Below are positions 35,550 to 47,400 of a stretch of DNA of 64,000 nucleotides, in pieces. A program made the position numbers and the translations under genes. Source of the stretch: Atriophallophorus winterbourni (taxonomy: Eukaryota > Platyhelminthes > Trematoda > Plagiorchiida > Microphallidae); the NCBI GenBank assembly GCA_013407085.1, contig JACCGJ010023187.1:1-64000 (forward strand), written 5' to 3'. Below the pieces are notes generated by a model, which worked only from the letters and a program-made list of their open reading frames with translations, did not search any database and was not told where the DNA came from. The stretch's first letter is position 1; every line of letters begins with the position of its first letter.

Positions 35550-35860
35550 GTGGAAAGTTACGTTAGTGTTTATGAGCGATACATCACTGCGTTAGCAAAC
35601 AGGTCATCGTATACTGATGTTTCAGGATCACACACACTAAATATAAATATTGAAGGGGTGGTTTCAATTGAACATACTATTGGGTATCTAACCGTCCAAA
35701 GTCTGCTCTTTTCGAAACTCCTTAATTGCGGAGTAGATGATAAACTCAATGCATGGATTAAAGAATGGTTAATATCTCGTGAGATGAATATGCCAGTCAA
35801 ACCCGAGTCGATTCAAGTTGCCCGTGGTGTCACACAAGTATCAGTCCACTGACCACTTTT
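35550..35860 (+). pseudogene. LINE reverse-transcriptase fragment
   Basis: LLFSKLLNCGVDDKLNAWIK, EWLISREM and VARGVTQVSVH resemble the segment before the GVPQGS motif of CR1-like RTs. A PLE 3' end starts immediately afterwards. Confidence 0.65.
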
Positions 35861-35879
35861 TTTCTAAAATATATATAAG

Positions 35880-36262
35880 GTGGGGCAGAAATCTCCACAA
35901 TCTGGCGCTGAGCACTGATGCGAAATAGTTATCAGTCACCTTATACCTACTAGTTAATTGGATTTGTTTTTCTTCAAAAATAGCTTAACCTTAGCCCAGT
36001 TAGTGATGTACTTTTACGCATGTGGGCCGCTGTGTCAACCGACCTTGACCGTGTTCACTTGTATTAGATTGATGTGGATACACACTAGGAGGAAAATCGA
36101 CCACTGATCCTGGTCATTCGGTTTAGCGGTGAGGTCAAATCAGTGGTGGGGGTTGACTACTACTTAATTATGCTCCCTGCCCTGAAGCTTTGGTGTCAAA
36201 AGTGAAAGGTTACCTAAAACCTGCTCTAACCGATTCCACTCAAATTTCTTTGCACTACAGCA
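35880..36262 (+). mobile_element. Penelope-like element 3' end, unbroken copy
   Basis: Starts within the end of the nuclease ORF (ggcagaaatctccacaatct), then the cctactagttaattggattt, acgcatgtgggccgctg and tattagattgatgtggatac blocks, ending aaatttctttgca. It serves as the empty-site reference for the CR1 insertion at 28.5-33.4 kb. Confidence 0.85.
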
Positions 36263-36764
36263 ATAAAGTTGTACAAATTCGCCGCCACCATTGCGTAGAA
36301 CTAGCATAATTCTTCCACCACAATTAGTCTGTTCTAAAGCAAATGCATGCATTCAGAATCAACACCTTATTCAAGCATTAATTAAAGAGCCGTAGATCAT
36401 GCCAATTTTGTCGACAAATTGTTTGCGGTTGCAAGAGTCGACATGCCACGATCCGTTATTTGTTCTCTATACTTTGCTGTGACAAAACCCAACATGACCG
36501 TGAGGCATGAAAAAATGATAGAAACCGGATACCGAATTGCCAGTAAAAGAATCAATGCTTGTTTATTCAATGAGGGGTGTTGTGATGGGTTCAACTAAAT
36601 CCTCACGGCGAGCAAGTATGAACTATGAACAGTTCGTAAATCCAGAACGCAACGCTGTTTATTAATGTATGTCGGAGATAAGGTGCCATTAATTTTAGCG
36701 ACAAACTTGGGTTGCAAAACTAACTGCAGTCGTTGCGCGGGAGAATAATTGTTAAAATGGTATG

Positions 36765-36850
36765 GTATGAAAGCACAAGCCTGATCCAGGCAAAGTGCCG
36801 CATGATCCCTGGCGTGCAGCCGTTCCTGGATGCAGGCAAATAAGTCAACC
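36765..36850 (-). repeat. RTE 3'-end fragment
   Basis: aaagcacaagcctgatccagg caaagtgccgca block of the family, truncated. Confidence 0.7.
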
Positions 36851-37011
36851 GTCTGTGACCGCGCACAAACAACTGATTTCGCCTCTTTGCAGGAGCATGC
36901 AAGCTCAGTGCCTACCAGGATGTGTTGTTTGGCCTCCTTCGGTCGATGGATGTACATCACAATCGCATGAATTTTCATGTTCTACAGCTTTTTGAATGAC
37001 TAAACAGTCCG

Positions 37012-37410
37012 ATTCGGGAGGAACAATCTCTCCCGCAGCGCTGGCAACGACAGTCAGAACTCGGTTGTATTGCATCAGTCGGATGCCGGCGGCGTGATCT
37101 GCGTTAGGCAGCCAAGAGCTGTATCTGCTCCTTCCCAGCTTGCAGACGACGCTTTACACAATACCTCCAATGTGAGCGGTCAAGAGCAAGTTCTTCCCAA
37201 CTCGCCGGGTCAATGACAACAGCTTTCATATCTCTTTTGCAAGTGCGGTCTGCCCAATGTTCGACTTCCTAATTGCAACTCACCATAGAGTAGATCTTTC
37301 GGAATACGACCATTTTCCATTCTGCAGACATGACCAAGCCACCGCAGGTGGCGCTGTTGCAATAGGGTGAACATGCTCTGTAGACCAGCTTTTGAAAGCG
37401 CTTCACCCGG
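37012..37410 (-). pseudogene. LINE 3' ORF end, second copy of the 9.5-9.9 kb type
   Basis: Reverse complement is colinear with 9500-9880 (gaatacgaccattttcc, tctcttttgcaagtgcggtc, cgagttcttcccaactcgcc types of block), with frameshifts. Confidence 0.85.
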
Positions 37411-37479
37411 ATGTGTACATCACATAATACTGATCGAATACTAAATTTAAACACGAGTTCTGTTTGCACCGACACTCAT

Positions 37480-37550
37480 GGTGTGACGAAGCTCCTGTCA
37501 ACCACAAATCGATACCCAAAAACGACGATAACCAATTTTTCGTACTAATG
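37480..37550 (+). repeat. PLE 3'-end fragment
   Basis: gacgaagctcctgtcaa…cgatacccaaaaacgac…taaccaatttt matches the last part of the PLE at 36.18-36.25 kb. Confidence 0.55.
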
Positions 37551-37872
37551 TTAGAGTCCAGCTGGACTGTGTATTCTACATGGCTAATAACGAATTTTCG
37601 TGTAATTTGAATCGAAAACTTGTAATCAATAATCGAAACGGGATATTATTGGCTATCATGATTTTCCCCGACTACTACGGCGTGGCCAGTTTTTGAGAAG
37701 ACAATTACTGTAACGTGTACAAAACAAACTCCGGCTGTTAAAAAGACTCCAAATCAGATGAAACATATATAGTGACTGCAGGACGGGATCAAATAACATG
37801 CATGGGAGAAAGGTTAAGCAGACAGCAAAGGCAAGCAGCGATAAAAATTTCCAACACACAAAAAATTTGAGG

Positions 37873-38439
37873 TCATCTCGCGAAAAAACCCCGCAGTATG
37901 CTCTCTCGCCGTGAGGGATTCGGGCGGGACGAACGTGCAGCTGGTTTCACTTGATGTTCAGCATCCGCCGCGGAATTAACAAGGTCGTTATTGATGTGAA
38001 TGGGTTTCAAGACATCGTCGGAAGATTTGTTCCCAAACAATTGACTCAGAACACCGAGTCTTTGCTTTTTCTCTTTCCGACGCAGCTTCTTGCTGATGTC
38101 GCGACCAAGAGTTGAAGGAAGTCGAAAAGAACGACGCGAATCCATGTCTGGAATACCATGGCTGTTGCTTTCCCACACATTCTCAGTGGGCGCTGAATCT
38201 TTGGCACGATCGCAGTCGAAAACTTCACGGGGCAAATCCGCCAAAGAAACACTTTCGCAACTCGTTAGGCTCATTACCGAACCGCGGAGACGTTCGTAGG
38301 GTGATGTATCGATAGCGTCCATGCCCACATCGTCCACAACGACAGCAGGCCTCGTGCCAGTAAAGTTTGATCCGGAAGAGAAGATTCCCATTCGGTTGAA
38401 TGGGGCGTGAAAAGTATCACGTGACACACTTCCAGGAGT
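37873..38439 (-). CDS. ECT2: ECT2 last exon (C-terminal tail)
   Basis: Acceptor ATCCCGTTTCAG then ACT CCT GGA, phase 0; open for 188 codons to TGA at 37875-37873. Ser/Thr-rich with a basic patch (KKLRRKEKKQR) and C-terminus SRRESILRGFFAR. Confidence 0.9.
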   Translation of the reverse strand, partial: TPGSVSRDTFHAPFNRMGIFSSGSNFTGTRPAVVVDDVGMDAIDTSPYERLRGSVMSLTSCESVSLADLPREVFDCDRAKDSAPTENVWESNSHGIPDMDSRRSFRLPSTLGRDISKKLRRKEKKQRLGVLSQLFGNKSSDDVLKPIHINNDLVNSAADAEHQVKPAARSSRPNPSRRESILRGFFAR

Positions 38440-41400
38440 CTGAAACGGGATTCGAAATAATAACGAAGGATCAAATTTAGGTAAAATGAGATAGACATTT
38501 TTACCATTCGATGACGACGCAAAACTTTCAGACGCACGCACATGCAAGGAATGCATAATCTCAGTACATCAGCATACACAATTATGACCTAGCTTATCTT
38601 AAGGTATGTTAAACGGACCAGGTGAAGGTAGGCAAATGCCTGATTATTGTCGTCAAATACAGTGGCGAGAAAAGCTTGATATACTATATATACATACATA
38701 CCACGCCACTCCACTTGACAATAAAGAAGATTAATCAAACACTCCAAGATGGCCACTGAACAAGATGTTGAGCCACATCACCAAGGGTAAGAAGCCACTG
38801 CGAATTCCGATCTCTTGGACCCAAACCTGGAAGACGGGTCGCACCAACTGCAGCAACTTCAACAGTCAAAGCCTTCATCTGCCTGGGTCAAGTGAGTCTG
38901 TCCACCCTTACAACGATGCCATTCCGGTGTAAACAAAACCACATCAGAGAACGGATGATTTCCTATTCGCAATAAATAGCATAACCAGCGAATTCGATGC
39001 ATGGTGAATTGTTTTTCAACATCAACGTCGCTATTGAAGTATCTATTACGTATAGTTGTGTTACGTATCCGATGGTACCAAGTAACTCCAGCGATAGTTA
39101 AAGAGTTGTAGATGTCTTATTTCTTTTCTTATTGCCCAGGTTTCACGCCGTACAGTAAAACCTGGTGAACTGTAGCCGTATGGACTCTACCCTTGAGACA
39201 AGGGTCTTTTGCGTCACAGATGACCAAAATTCCGTAAAACTACCAAAGCTCTGGCAATGCGAGAAGAAAAGCACTCTTTAATTCCTGCCGGTGTAATTCT
39301 CGTATGATGATGACTGACCAAGGAAATGGTATAAAAGCACAAGCCTGATCCAGGCAAATTGCCGCACAGTTAGAGACTGCGCGTGGGCTGAGATACTGTC
39401 AGGTTGTCCAGACCTAGACAGATATAACAAAAGCAATAGAAAGGAAATAGAAATGGTAGTGAGACTCCAGCGTGTTTCAATCTTCAGCTCGCTACGGTCG
39501 GCCAATCAATATAACATGATGTTAGCCTTACAGCACAGGAACACTGCATGATTGCACATCCGTGCAAGTGCGAAAGCATAGCTAACTTTTAGTTAGCGCG
39601 AAACCAGATAATTTGGTGACGCTAACGTAAATCATAAATTCAATTAGTCCAAATTTCCCCGTACAAGTACCATTGCGATAGTTGACCATTTTTGCTTACG
39701 AAAAGTTTATTTAAAAGAGAAAAACGAAGAAACAGTACCATGAACTTGCCTGCATTGTCATGCTACGTGGGAACACACGAGTAAGTTGCGGCGCTTGGCT
39801 CGGAGTTTTCACGGACCCATTTACAATCGCTTGAGAATTTGATGGCGGACCAGCCCGGATAAACGATGGCGGGGGAGTGGGTGAACCCGCATCACCTTCC
39901 AGTTCCGTCTCAGGAACTGGAGCTGGTCTGTGCAAACTGAGACCCGAGTGACGCAGGTCAGTTGTAGATGTCAACGGAGAAGCAGCGGCTAAACGCGTGG
40001 CTGCTGTGACACCAGCATCAACACTCGCGCTTCGATTGAGCATTGCCGGAGAAGCGAGGAAGTTTGACGCGGCTCCACGAGCGGTTCGATTTACGGCCTG
40101 ATCCAGGCAAATTGCCGCACAGTTAGAGACTGCGCGTGGGCTGAGATACTGTCAGGTTGTCCAGACCTAGACAGATATAACAAAAGCAATAGAAAGGAAA
40201 TAGAAATGGTAGTGAGACTCCAGCGTGTTTCAATCTTCAGCTCGCTACGGTCGGCCAATCAACGGCGAGACAATGAATTTCGAGAATTGGAAAATTGGGA
40301 TTTCGAACGAGTAGCGCCATCCAGCTGCGCAGATCGTAGAGATAACGATGAGGCTGTTCCTTCGAGACCGCGTGAAGACTGTTTCGGGTATTTGGGCCAA
40401 AATACACCGGCAGCGAAATTGCTCGAGGCGATTGAAACACAATCCCCGTCGGGATCATCGTCTAAATAGTCATCGTCCAGTTGGATGAAGGAATTTTGTC
40501 TCGGAGTACCGAGCATGTTCATCATGGCAGAAGCGACTTGCTCTGAACTGGGTGTTGGTGGAGGAGGCTCGTACTGGCGACGAATTGAGAGTGGAGTGCC
40601 CATCGGGTGATTCATTCCGTTTGATCTCATCGCAGAATCATCGTTGAGCACATTGGAACCTCGATGCTACAAAAAGATTAATGTATCCGGATTAGCAAGG
40701 TAAAGTGACATGGAATATCTCCGAATAAAAAAATCACAATTTGCTGTTTTGCACTGGTGGCTCAAAGACAGTTACATACATTAATTCGAACCTACGAATC
40801 AGACATTCCGGTGCCGGGGATGCCAATTGGTACCCAAATTTCCAAGACTCTTCACTGAAGGCGACTCATCCTCCAGGAGGAGATAGTCGCACAGAAGTAA
40901 AATGTACATTTCAGTAGCACACAAAGGAACCCAGCTCATTTACACAAGTGGATAAATCATAGGCTAAAATCCGACTGAAAGCATAAACAGATAACCTACG
41001 TTTAAGCATCAAGGTCAAGGTTGCGTTGTTCTTCGCCGCAATGGTGTATCATGATAGACATACTGGCCAGCTAATGTAACTATGAATTTACTTTGGTTTA
41101 TCTTCACCATCATCACGAAAGACTTAGGTTCATAATTTCGTTAAGAAAATGTATATATGCATGCATGAAGTCACAAGCCTGATGGAGGCAAAGTGCCACA
41201 CAGTACAGATTACACATGGGTTAAGATACTGTCAGGTTGTTCAGGTCTAGACAGATATAAGAAATGGAAAATAGTATTGAGACTCCAGCGTGTTTCCGCA
41301 TGCGGCTCAGTACCGGTGGTAAATCAATTAAGCGTAGTACTGAAATAGTGCACAAGTCCACATCCGCTAAGGAAAACATAAGACAAATCACTTAAATTTA

Positions 41401-44400
41401 CCTAGAATCACTATTCAATAGATAACGTCCGGGTAGATAAACCACACAGGGGTCAGAGCTCGCGTCTGGTGAGTCACATAATCCCGCAGTTTAGAAAGGA
41501 TTTATAGATTGATAAAGTAACACTCTATCACAAAAAGAAAGTTTGTAATCAATTGGTTAAAGCAGATTTTTGGTAACGTTTCGCTTCTGATACAGAAGCT
41601 CTCTCACACTCTAGGCAAGAAATCACAGGCTTAGCAAAGTGCCGTATAAACATTAACTGCACGTGGGTGAGATACTGTCATGTTGCGCAGGCCTAGAAAG
41701 ACACAGGGTAAAGAAGCAGTGAGACTCTAGCGTATTTTCACCTGTGGCAAATCAATTTACCAGTGAACTTGCGATTACATTATCGATAGAATGATACCCC
41801 TTCTCCAATTGCTCTTACGAGTAACAAAGATGTTTACAGAACTCGCCGTAAAAGTCAGCATTGAAATTTAATGTAATAAACCTCGTTTGCAGAAACATTC
41901 AATCGGTTGTTGTCACCTTCAACACTGGGGAAGTGAACAAAAATAAGAGCCAGAAAAGTGTTTAAGGTGATCGCACTTGGACACCGCAAAGGACACGGAC
42001 CTTGATAACGTATAAGTGCGTAGGGGCCGATTAAAACCTTATAAGGAGGGAATACATACCGAAGCAGATGAGACCACCAAAGCTAGTGTGAATAAAGTCA
42101 GTAAGATAAACGGAGTGGGCACATTTGCAATGCAGTGGGTGAACATGTATGTGCAAAAACCCCTAGTTTGCACGCAGTGGGCCGACTGATTGTGACCGCA
42201 AAGAGAAATAACAAGTTTAAAAACCCTGGGGTAGTCATTGAGATGAAAAATTGATAGTAATCGGATAGAGCAGTTTACCTCTTAGGGTTTGGTTTGTTTA
42301 TCAGGGTTCATAGCACTTTATTAGTCTCATTATCATTCGAATGCTATACAATCTTGCTTTCGGTTTCTTGCAGTGCCTGTCGTCTTACGAAGCTTGTAAA
42401 TCAAAAGCGAAAAGTCCCAAAGAAAATGCTACAACTGATAGTTTCTAAACCACTTTACATAGAACTGAAATTAGTGGATACATAGATTCAGGATACCTAT
42501 AAGCATAGCGATTAAACGGTGAAAGCGATGTCAACACTGCAGGCAATGCTTATACTGCACTTATACTGCATATCCAAAAAGACTTATTATATTTTAGGGA
42601 ACTTGGATAGCCTGCCCAACAGACACGGGCGCATACAAATTGGGAACAAAAAAGGAACTCGGCACAAGGCGAGCGCTCAACCCATTCGAAATCGCCGTGC
42701 AACGAGATTCAACAAACGGGAAATTTCTAACTAATTGGACTAACCCCGAGCAGAGCTCCCATGACGGAACGACGAGGACTGGATGGCAGTTGTAGGTCAT
42801 CGTGATTGGTCGCAGGTGTGTGAGTTTGCGGTGTGCTCGCAGTGAGCGTGCGAGATTTCGAAAGCGGAATATGACGACGAGGAGTTTTGATAGAGATGTT
42901 ACGCGCCAATTGTCGGGAGAATCTGAAAATAAGAGAAAGTGTCGTGAAGAAAATCGCTTGATTGATAAATAGCTGAATGTAATAGCGGTTGCGATATCAT
43001 CAAAATGTTTATTGAGAATTCGGACCCCTGCAGGTATTATTCTCTACCGGTATGGTTTAATATTCGCTAGGTGGAGACATCAACAGCATCATGGACAGCA
43101 TTACACCGACAGCAATAAACGAGTGCTCAACTGTCATCTAACTAAGAGACGATGAATTCCAAAATAGACCAGGAACGGGAGCACATAATAAGCTATGGAA
43201 CTTGTATGAGATTAAGCACACATGCACTAGGATGAGGTGCCTTTACCTCAAATTAAACAAGCATTCAATCAAATGTTGAGAGCAGGTGAAGCAATATCAT
43301 CATCCTAACGACTCCCCACTCAACAGCAAGATTATCTTCAGTGAACACGACATAACATTATCAACAACGGACCATTCAAGCAGTTCAATAACTAAACGTA
43401 ATCATTTGAACATTAAATTGTCGCAAACTCACTTCTTGGATTTCAAAGCGACTGCGGTAGCGTTGAAGACCTGCTCCAGATCAAATCCCAACAACTCTTC
43501 TGGTTGCACGTCGACCAATAACTCTTCCGGACTGTTGGCCAAGCAAGACACTTGGATGATCTGATGACAAAGTCGTTGGAGAAACACGCGTTTAGCCTCA
43601 TTCACACAAGCCTGTAAAGTAGCTACATGAGGATTGACGGTGGACGTGGTCTGTGATGGTAACGTTCCGTTGAACGAGGCAGTCGTGTTGGTCATGGCAG
43701 TCTCTACGGGTTCCGGGCATCGACCCGCTGCGACAGCTGCCGAAGCAGCGAAGCTGGCAGCAAGGCAGTAGGCGTAGACTCGATCGTCCAGTTCGGAATT
43801 GGAGCGAACAACGAGTCCGAAGGCGGCACGATCTGGTGACGCCGTGTCGAAGTTGACAACCTAGGTACACAAACATTATTACTTGAAGGATGGTGGCAAC
43901 AGACATGGCAAACGCTCGGCGTTCATTTGGAGCAAGACCAAATTGTTTTAGTAATTTGGATAACCTCAGATAATGCGTTTTAATTATAATCCAAATTCCG
44001 GGGGTTTTCATCTTATTGTCTGTTGCCGAATGATTAATGAGAGCAACGGCTAATAAATGTATATAAAAACATGCGAATGCCGGAGTACAAAATGGATTGA
44101 GACACAAGGAAATATGGGACGATTACAGTTTCAAGCATCAGTCGGTGCATGCTGAAACTCCTCGACCTCCCGCACTCACTGGGTTAACAAGGAATAAATG
44201 ACCATGTGGGGTAATCTGTGTCTAACAGTATACGTAGGAGTATGCAGGGTTGCTACACGAAGTTTGGCTAATAACCCAGAGGTCTAAAATGGGGTTCTGG
44301 CTTCTCATTCAAGGATCACAAGCTAAATTTGACGGGAAAAGTAGTTTCGTAGAGGTTTTCTGTGTAAAACATATCGCTTGATCACTGTACGCCAAACTTT

Positions 44401-47400
44401 ATAAGCACAAGTGCGTAATGGCAAGCATGGGAAGATGGTCTAGATGCGCTTCGATCGAAAACTAATAATCATCATCATCAAAGACAGCATTACATCGGTA
44501 GCACGTACCGAATGCTTAACTGCCATACAACCATGAAAAAGTAAATCCTAAAAGATGGGGAAGGGTGGGACTTAAATTGCTACGGAAGAGTAAGCACAAA
44601 CAAACTGGGAAGAGGTGCCTACACCTCGAATGGAACATACATTCAAACAAGTTTCGTGAACGAGTAGAGCGACATCAGCACGGCAGCTTCCTTGCGGCTT
44701 TCACTGTCATGCATCATAATAAGCTTTTCTCGTCCCTCCGCTTGACAACATACAAGGTTAAGCAAACACTCCAAGAAGATGCTTAGTGCAAGACCGCCAT
44801 TGAACACGGTTTCGGGACATATCCTGAAGCGTAACTAACCACTGCGATATCTGATCACGGGGACACCAGAATGAAAGACGCGCTGCGCCTACTTTGGAAA
44901 GATTACTAGTAAGGGTTTTTAACTGCCTATGCCATGTGACGGTTTGGCCACCCCGAGATTTACGCCAATCAGGATGTGGCGTCGCAAAAAGAATCCGTTT
45001 CGGAAGTCGGTGGTCCGGCATCCGTAAAACGTGACCCAACCAGCGTAACCTATGCAGGCTGATCTGCTTCACACGATATGCAACAAGACCACCTTTTAAC
45101 CAACACACGGTGGTTTGTTGCGAACTACATAAATCATCAGCAGGAGTAGTGATTGTGGTCGGATGGCAAATCATTGCAAAGTTACTGACGAGCATAAATA
45201 ATTTAAAAAAAACCATAGAATTTGGGTATCACTCACTCGTTTGACCTCGTGTAGTTTCAGCAAATGCACGTGCTTATAGTGACAGTGTTGTTTGCCTTCG
45301 AGCAAACCTAAATTCATGATACTCGAACCAGATGCTCCCGAACCAGTTCGTGTCACCGTTACGGAACTGCTGGAATGGTGGTCCGCGTTGTTAGGGTAAC
45401 CTGGGGTCGCTGATTGACTGCCATCGCCAGGGGCAACGGGGGGAACATCACGACCTTGGTCAGCTCCAACTTCTTGGTTTTCACCTACAGAAAATAAACT
45501 GATGGTTGGGCATCATGGGATAAATTCTGTGGTACACTCGAAGTGTTCCAATCAGAAAACTGGGATTATCAATGAATTATACAAACACACATCATCGGAC
45601 AGAAAAAAATGATTAGTTGTGAGTAGACAAAATAAGATAAATATAGGCGATCATGAAAACGGATATACGTCATACCATGAACAGCAGCAAGCGCCGCTTG
45701 AATAGCGTGCGCCAATGGTTCGCCAGTGTGGCGTTTTCTGGGTCTGGCTATCTCCAAACAGTCGGTGAGTAAGAACACGGTGACCGGTTCGCATGTCGTG
45801 TTGCCCGAAGAACTGGTACCAAGTTCGAACACGTTCAAATGGGTGATCAAACTTCGCGAGGACGATAGCATTTCGGGCTGGAAAACAAACAGTACACACA
45901 AATGCAAATCGATTTTGGAGGGTTGGTTACAAACGAATTGAGAACGTACCGGCGCTCCGATGATATCGTGATACAGCGAGAGCAGGGACAAATGCTCCTC
46001 GTGTTTGCGCAAGCGATCGTTAATGTTGGTGAGTAGATTGTTCAAGCCCTTGGTAAATTCACTTAGCACGGTGTAATCCGGATGTGAGGCTGGTGTGAAT
46101 TTGACAATACCTATAAGGACAGTAAAAAACGGAAAAAAGTCATGCCAGGTAGTATGAAAATGACGATAGGAAAACTTGAGTGAAACTGATGATGCCCTAA
46201 AAGCACGTGCCTAAGAGGTATTTCACATGGAGTATGAAAGCACGAGCCGTAAAATAGGCGATCTATATGAGACGAAAAACATTGACAAGTTGCCTAAGTG
46301 GGAAACTGATAATAGCAGTGAGACTGTAGCGGTCTAGGGTTCAAGATTTTACCGAAAATAGCATTTTGAAGGTTAAGGAAGGGCAACACAGCGAGTGAAA
46401 AATGATGGTCTCGAATCTCTTATCAGACCGTTGGAACCCATGCACGGTTGTGCAATCGAGCAACACTTTTTTGCTCTGCAGCTAACACAGAAGTGATTTG
46501 ACACCGGTAGTGAGTTGCACGGATTGCAAGAGCACGCCATGCTTTCGCTGGGCTACGGCATCTGTGGCGCCGACGCGATGTTGGATTACGCTTGAAGGGC
46601 AGAGTGTACCAGGCCACCGTACGAGCAGTTCTACTGTATGGCTGCGAGACGTGGACGCTGCGACAAGCCGATAGTCAACGATTATCGACGTTTGATCATC
46701 GCTGCCTGCGGAGTATAGCTCGTTTAAGCTGGCAACAGAAAGTCAAAAATGATGACGTCAGGAGGGCAGTCCTCGGCGATCGCTCTGTGCCACTCTCCGA
46801 TCATATATCCATGTGCCAGCTGAGATGGCTGGGGCACGTTCTCCGTATGGATGAGCGACGCCTTCCTCGCCTAGCTCTTTTTGCTCTCGCTGGACCTGAT
46901 TGGAAACGTCGCCGTGGCGGACAAAGGAATACCTGGCGGAAGACCCTCAAGCGTCTAACAGCCCCGCTAGCCATCGTGGGAACATCGCGCTTACCCGGGT
47001 GGGGTCCGAAGGACCGTGAAGATATGTGGCTGATAACACTCAGTGTGATGGCAAAAGAAAGGAAACAGTGGCGAGAATCCTGCCGTGCTTGTGTTCCCGT
47101 TTATCAGTTTGCACGGATGTGCAATCGTGCAGCATTTCTGTGCTGTGCGGCTAACATCGTGCTAAATTGATTGGCCAACGGTAGTGAGCTGCATGCTGGA
47201 ACACGCTGGAGTCTCACTACCATTTCTATTTCTCCCCTCATATCTGTCTAGGCCTGGGCAACCTGACAGTATCATAGCCCACGTGCAGTCTCTGACTGTG
47301 CGGCACTTTGCCTGGATCAGGCTTGTTTTACATACATACATACCAAAAAAGACAAAAAAGATCAAAAACGGCATGTGTAAACAGACAGACAAAAAATCCC

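Larger units (their letters stand above)
36263..37870. other. Intergenic spacer between channel 5' end and ECT2 3' end
   Basis: Holds repeat fragments only: an RTE 3' piece, a LINE C-terminus and a PLE 3' piece, listed separately. No promoter element for the channel could be supported. Confidence 0.5.

Noticed and set aside
40096..40263. Treating the 167-bp fragment as an intron
   Set aside because: The only GT (40263-40262) and AG (40099-40098) give a 166-nt intron that shifts the frame; no other usable pair was found.
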